A stretch of DNA of 64,000 bases from Bacteroidota bacterium (GTDB lineage: Bacteria > Bacteroidota > Bacteroidia > NS11-12g > UBA955): positions 1 through 64,000 of the forward strand of contig JAURNR010000015.1 of the NCBI GenBank assembly GCA_030830065.1. The letters run 5' to 3'. Below are positions 61,401 to 64,000 of the stretch, piece by piece. Below the pieces are notes generated by a model. That model made no database searches. It had not been told where the DNA came from and was given only the letters and a program-made list of their open reading frames with translations. How positions within the stretch are numbered: the first letter of the stretch is position 1; every line of letters begins with the position of its first letter. A program made the translations under genes and the position numbers.

Positions 61401-64000
61401 CCTTATTGGTATTAGCAGTTGTTGAACTTGATGGAGATGCTGAATTACCGAAATCCCATGTCATAGATTTTATTCCTGAACCACTAACTGGTGCAGAACC
61501 GGTAGAATAAAAATCAAATGAATTTCCCTCTAAACATTGAGATGCATTTGACCCTAATGCTAAAACATTTGCTTTTGGATTTTCTAAAACATTTAATTTA
61601 GATTGGAATGTATCCGTACAACCCGTCAATGAATCAGTAATTGTTAGGGTAACAAATTTTAAACCAGGGTTAGTATATCTTACCTTTTTCGGAGCTGCTG
61701 ATGTAGAATCATTTGTTACTGAACCAGCGCCAAACGACCATAAATATTTTGAAATTGATGACCCTGATGATGGGGTTGAATTAGCAGACGAAAAATCAAA
61801 TTCATTTGATTGTAGACATTGACTAATTGATGGCGTTGTCCACTTAGCAATTGGATTACTTAACACGACGAGGTTTTTACTAGTCGTATCGTAACAGCCA
61901 TAATTATTCTTAATTATTAATTGTACCGAGTATAACCCACTAGAATCATATGATACCAAATTATTCGCAGTACTTGAAGTAGAAGGGTTAGAATTACTTC
62001 CTGATAAATCAAAATCCCATGTTTGGCTGGTAATACTTGAATTTGAACCAGCCGTTGAAGAGGAAGAAGTTAAATTGAAGCTATTGTTTTGTAAACAAAC
62101 TGTATCTTTTGATGAGTTATATAAGCTAATTACTGCAGTAGGAATATCTCTAACATCAATGGTATTATTAAACGTATCCAAACAACCATTGGAATCAGTA
62201 ACAATTAATCTAATCGACTTATTCCCTATTGAGTTATACTTAACAGAATTTATTGAAGTTAATGAACTACCCGAGGTATTTCCTTGAGTACTACTTGCAT
62301 CAAACTTCCAGTCGTATTTAACAATATTTGAACCAGCAGCAGCATTTGAAGTATCGTTAAAGTCAAATGATTGATTATTTAAGCATTGTTCGTCATTATT
62401 TACTACCCATTTAGCAACTGGATGCTCTTTAACAGTCACAGACTCATTTGTGGTATCATAACATCCATTTGCATCTTTGATAATAAGTTGCAGGTTTTTT
62501 GATCCCGTATTTGAATATTTAAAAGTACTTACTGAAACTCCAGAGGTATTTACTGTACTTGACAATCCATTACCTAGTAGCCATGAGTACATGGTTATAC
62601 TACTTCCAGTTTTGGAAGGAAGAGAGTTTGAGGCAGTGACTCCAAAATTATTACCTCTCAAACACTGCTCTGACTGTTTAGTTAATTGAATGTCAGCAGT
62701 TGGATGGGCCTTTATATAAGTATAATAATAAGCAGTATCTGAACATGTATTATTATCATTTATAATCAGCTGTATAATCTTTTTCCCAACACTACTATAA
62801 CTAACTGTTTGGCTTGTAGATTGAGATGTTGTTGGGTTTGACTGACTTCCAAAATTCCAACTTATTGAACTTATATTTGAGCTACTAGCAGAACTTGAAT
62901 TAGAGGCAGTAAATGTAAATGCATTTCCTCTCAAACATGAACTATCCGGTGATGATGAATTAATTACCGCGATAGGATTTTCCTTTATGAGTATGCTGAT
63001 TGTTGTATCATCAAAACAACCATTAGTATCTTTTACTGTAAGTTTTATACTTTTAGATCCAGCATTAGCGCCAGTATATTTTACAGAAGTTTGCTTTGGA
63101 CTATTTGAACCAGATGGATTTGACCCTGTTCCAAAATCCCAAATATATCTCGAAATGTTTGACCCAGTGGCTGGTGTTGATGAAGTACCACTGAAGTTGA
63201 AAGAGTTATTATTGAGACATTGAGTATCTGCATTTAAAACTGATATTAAAGCTATTGGATTTGCATCAACCTTTATTTGTGATGTAATTGAATCTTGACA
63301 ACCGTAGTTGTTGGTAATTACTAGTTTAACTTTAAATATACCTACACTGTCGTAACTAACATCATTGATTGAACTAGTGTTATTGGCAGTATAATTTGCG
63401 TAGTATTCATTATTATTTACGTCAAATGACCATTTGTATTTTACCAAACTAGAATTTGTACCTGCCGTAGATGTTGAACTAAAATCAAAACTATTCGCAT
63501 CAAAACAATCTATGCTGTCGGGAATAGAAATCCCTGCTGTAGGCATATTTCTTATAACAACATCTATGAAATTAGTATCACTACATCCGTTCGAATCAAT
63601 TACAATTAATCGATTGCTTTTTGTTCCTGTTGACTGATAGGAAATACCATTAACTTGTTTGCTAGTTGAAGATGTTTGTGAAGCTGAATTATCAAACGAC
63701 CAGATGTAATTTGATAACCCAGAGTTCACTACAGAAGTTGAAGAATCTGCGTAAAAATTGAAGGAATTATTATTGAAACACTGATCATTAGTATTAACTC
63801 CTGCGATGGCATCTGGATGATCTAATACATTTACATTTGTCGATATTGTATCGTTACAACCATTTTTATCATGTACAATCATAGTAATAACTCTCGATCC
63901 AATGCTTGCGTAAGTTATATTTGACTGACTATTGCTTGTGTTTGCTGTTTGTTGCACTCCAGTGCCTAATTTCCATGTATATTTATCAATAGTGCTATTA
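52450..64000 (-). CDS. Giant PKD/SprB-repeat surface protein with gliding-motility-associated (CHU_C, T9SS type B) C-terminal domain; 5' end beyond window
   Basis: Frame stays open past the listed GTG at 63957 to the window edge (NSTIDKYTWKLGTGV...); more than 30 PKD-like repeats; C-terminal PNAFTPNNDLINNVLEPVK...YRMKVYNRWGQKIWEGYNQGWDGRDKSGD. Confidence 0.93.
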   Translation of the reverse strand, partial: NSTIDKYTWKLGTGVQQTANTSNSQSNITYASIGSRVITMIVHDKNGCNDTISTNVNVLDHPDAIAGVNTNDQCFNNNSFNFYADSSTSVVNSGLSNYIWSFDNSASQTSSTSKQVNGISYQSTGTKSNRLIVIDSNGCSDTNFIDVVIRNMPTAGISIPDSIDCFDANSFDFSSTSTAGTNSSLVKYKWSFDVNNNEYYANYTANNTSSINDVSYDSVGIFKVKLVITNNYGCQDSITSQIKVDANPIALISVLNADTQCLNNNSFNFSGTSSTPATGSNISRYIWDFGTGSNPSGSNSPKQTSVKYTGANAGSKSIKLTVKDTNGCFDDTTISILIKENPIAVINSSSPDSSCLRGNAFTFTASNSSSASSSNISSISWNFGSQSNPTTSQSTSQTVSYSSVGKKIIQLIINDNNTCSDTAYYYTYIKAHPTADIQLTKQSEQCLRGNNFGVTASNSLPSKTGSSITMYSWLLGNGLSSTVNTSGVSVSTFKYSNTGSKNLQLIIKDANGCYDTTNESVTVKEHPVAKWVVNNDEQCLNNQSFDFNDTSNAAAGSNIVKYDWKFDASSTQGNTSGSSLTSINSVKYNSIGNKSIRLIVTDSNGCLDTFNNTIDVRDIPTAVISLYNSSKDTVCLQNNSFNLTSSSSTAGSNSSITSQTWDFDLSGSNSNPSTSSTANNLVSYDSSGLYSVQLIIKNNYGCYDTTSKNLVVLSNPIAKWTTPSISQCLQSNEFDFSSANSTPSSGSSISKYLWSFGAGSVTNDSTSAAPKKVRYTNPGLKFVTLTITDSLTGCTDTFQSKLNVLENPKANVLALGSNASQCLEGNSFDFYSTGSAPVSGSGIKSMTWDFGNSASPSSSTTANTNKVTYSSTGTKKVVFTVNDSNGCSDTFSLNVTVKEHPVASFYFNDSVQCLRGNSLVFKPNPTWVNGAKKYIWDSLGNQSTTSAPVVRTSNNSVSTSYNQTGTKNIILVVEDLNGCFDTVSRNSIILEHPTASWTVNDSDQCKNQNIFVFRSNSQAVNSSTLSTYNWNFGNGTQPKTSNKQIPNDVIYDTLGLNNVSLIVGDANGCTDTFTNQIEILDNPTARISINSDTQCFQANSFNFGSSNVYAGKQSTVKNKYWIFSNSSNSISSTLDSVIGVTYGAAGDYTVRLIVENVDGCRDTAIDYVKVLPNPYAEWTVNKNVQCKNENYFDFKSTNSNSSTNSSIVSYDWDFGTNASPQGSTNADKDSVRYNSSGNKSVTLTITDLNGCQDTFTSNIQVLQNPVAEIENMTTELCYRGHVFNVKPSSKTVNATGTALKSYYWNFGSNASISSSTSSTVNNVTYSVAGNYQVSLTVTDSNGCTHYHSLPLIVKPHPSADFRIADTSQCFRSNEFRVNSSSYSNDVLGTRTKIKRSIWDFDLNSPNTASPSISYSADVNRIVYNTTGKKTIRLIILDSNGCSDTMDRNVNVKEHPTARITNLSSSSQCKYLNSFDITASNSNAVTNSQLDSFYWSLGSGSSPQSSINDTVKNLTYSTAGTKTIQLIIKDKNECADTSKLNVVIYESPVAQWTVNNDTQCFKIQNFNFESNDALSQNSSIQYTWRFEPDGTPSTGSSKRINNVKFSNYGEKDVTLIVKNAAGCIDSITSKVRVEEEPIARWTSNKPDDCYRGNEFNYSGTNSTPASGSQISTYEWDFGDKSFPKNASTQSYSGVSYTALGYKDVVLTVTDINGCSDTFKSSVFIKNHPKASWTVNSGVQCYQENKFSYSASSSTAVSGSQLVQYEWDFSLDNTANPNKAFGANPTSVTYSDTGLKSVRLIVKDTNGCYDSIISTVRILPNPVAGWIVNNDDQCFDDNQFNFDALNYSNPTKNSKLVAYNWKLGSFSSPSTSSAINPSNVTYSYHGYKTITLTVTDSNTCTDTFTSVIRVREKPDAFWSVNQVAQCLNNHTFTFTSNGSTPLNGSKLVAWRWDFGLDATPRIDTTAQPQDVKYSSHGYKTVTLTVTDLNGCKDTFTSQIEVQPRPRPDFITNGDSQCLAQNRYVFTNKSKLAFGNMTYTWDFGDSSSQVNAKDTFHIYGSEGVYNVKLIAATNQGCTDSITKPIRVMPMPKPKYAVASNCSNGSTVGFANGSSIASGTLKYFWNFGSGGFTSTQQSPYFTYNQSGDYRVTLRATSDFGCIDSFIDTITVYDRIQAGIDVKTSQCGNDTAFQFKSISQYSTGNQLKYFWDFGDSTTSNKQNPTKSYNTFGQFKVALIIEGNGGCRDTSYETINIYNRPTAGFVQKDTCTLGLNMQFTNTSYVNNDVMYYNWDFGNGKTSNLKDPKSQYDTGGVYQVILRVTTSNGCFDSTVQTVKAYPKPIVRFKVDRDRQCGSGNLFVFTDSTIQYGTQTKFNWNFGDGIFNNQQNVRHTYTNYGKYSVVLRATNIYGCADEDSLKVEVISKPDAGFDFKDTCEGYPIHFSNTTIDTTNFVKYEWLLESGITSNKRDPKHLFNSSGIRNVCLIADNGIGTCQDTICQKVEVYSVPNAMFTPSSNNQCGQNKAIDFTNKSTIDSGSLTFEWSFGDGVGSTLKDPSHTYGQPGDYQVKLVAISDRGCKDSIGNAATQIRIREQPEISFDVKDSCFGGTIKFTNTTNNTANKWLTTKWDMGDGSIVYKDTFRHYYANPGKYDVKLTMVLNNNCVDSFTKAVTVFPTPTPRLVNNNAGLSVCQGNSSFTFHDSSSISDNSFLRSTWMTSKGDTQILSKQDSFSTSFPNSGKYWIYLHSISNKGCTTIDSSTVEIYPEPVADFVVNDYDQCLLNNRFSYTSMSKIPMGGGSLNHEWSFGNGATAITDTSLTYTKPGTYLVTYKVVSSYGCFDVKDTWIRVYEMPTANFDVNNWNQCLSSNKFDFVNNSTIPTGNGSLKYAWEFSPSDIDSGMSPSRSYTGTGAFPVLLRAISTFGCVDDTLQYVNVLQNPDTPIVRILDAIPCHGMTGRLEIVASGGSGPYTYSWNGASFTPTNYISSAPAGTYQVTIRDNNGCESAGSYFFDEPDPLLVTASLDSNAICYNSSTGGASVKNISGGTSPYRYVWTKGTNQYFGSNLTKIPAGTYYLVATDNNGCIDSTSVTINQPLQVQASYKVLKEIKCFDSTGKVSITAWGGTPYPGNKYTYYWDGDMMDGGNVKNNLKAGVHTVEVRDENFCVSSRLNIQLTQPEPMQFALDSTVDVRCYGEANGKAYVTVSGGTADYKYQWFKDDVFFASGMPLIAAGEGYYQLFVTDKNQCPDTMDIQVSVEQPDPLVIFNTINKPVDCQGGSNGELEVTASGGNGNYTYTWTQKPNNVIDSTLSGLSKGLYFVRVEDEKGCFVDTFYEVDERPHNPVILPSDSVQICEFDSLILTSYMNEGVSYNWSYGSTNFGWSSDSTLRLANVDRTKNGYYKITAQDRYGCEDEALVHVKVNLNPIVSITSDPKIGCIGSNVDLIASGTDNYAWFRPRFNPFGFDTIGYGFTHRLTNIQKSDTGIYLVKGISDAGCYDTAMYRLQVGLDSISVEPDREVCEGSLLVLKAKGGVNYTWEGPTGNIVNSPNYVLNPVTLNDNGTYRVTISDKWSCTGIYETKVRVRPKPIVAIDDIKNGIYCDGESLKLVANTDADSIDWLGPNNLNIRKTTDLILSLSPMDRTKQGTYKLIGYSQFGCIDSTSQFVSVYSNPTADFDLTLRCKYPIQNEDFNLNSSSTGAWRTEYYFDNELISTDEITKYQTEDLGIHSIKLRVINDKGCIDEKIIDVEVKEPDYIELPNAFTPNNDLINNVLEPVKTDAITNYRMKVYNRWGQKIWEGYNQGWDGRDKSGDNYMTQVYVVEVDYSSFCSEDESILSNPPRFGNEEGGALKKTVILLR
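54010..55195 (-). repeat. Five SprB-type repeats within the giant protein (approximate bounds)
   Basis: PCHGMTGRLEIVASGGSGPYTYSWNG; AICYNSSTGGASVKNISGGTSPYRYVW; IKCFDSTGKVSITAWGGTPYPGNKYTYYWDG; VRCYGEANGKAYVTVSGGTADYKYQW; VDCQGGSNGELEVTASGGNGNYTYTW. Confidence 0.85.
55200..64000 (-). repeat. Tandem PKD-like domain array within the giant protein (approximate bounds)
   Basis: About 32 complete Cys-containing units by eye, e.g. QCLNNNSFNFSGTSSTPATGSNISRYIWDFGTGSNP...LTVKDTNGCFDDT. Confidence 0.85.

Noticed and set aside
52450-64000. Short + strand ORFs antisense to the giant gene (e.g. 62075-62287, 62477-62689, 62987-63223, 63434-63637)
   Set aside because: They are by-products of repetitive coding sequence on the opposite strand; none has a recognisable domain or independent start signals.
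55200-64000. Regularly spaced repeats that could suggest a CRISPR array or DNA satellite
   Set aside because: The periodicity is about 240-290 bp, in one open reading frame with diverged nucleotides but conserved protein motifs (PKD), so it is protein-level repetition.

Overview
The window is a gene-dense, AT-rich chromosomal segment of a Bacteroidota bacterium, judged from gldD/gldE, T9SS sorting domains, TAnnTTTG-type promoters and a CHU_C/gliding-motility C-terminal domain. Most of it is core genome: pdxJ, LOG-family, gldD, gldE, ssb, mutY, HU, rng, rlmH, argS, ruvC, aconitase, xerD, sucD, lolA-like, ftsK, rnz, aat, trmB, ribD, nhaA. Accessory highlights are: (1) a proton-pumping type-1 rhodopsin (DTE motif, Met at the tuning site) with a Gly at the carotenoid-antenna fenestration position, and phased TTACA repeats upstream of it; (2) a roughly 9-kb candidate beta-1,3-glucan phosphorolysis cluster (GH149-like phosphorylase, three GH17-like proteins, a clan GH-A enzyme, a GPH-type MFS transporter) with no SusC/SusD pair, preceded by a 463-bp leader containing a perfect 19-bp dyad; (3) the 3' end of a giant (>3,850 aa) PKD/SprB-repeat T9SS type-B surface protein running off the right edge, followed by a small outer-membrane-type protein in the SprF position; (4) a 29-aa COX24/mS38-like basic ORF missed by the ORF track. 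No tRNA, rRNA, CRISPR array, transposase or prophage was recognised. All family names come from motif recognition by eye; no database search was run.
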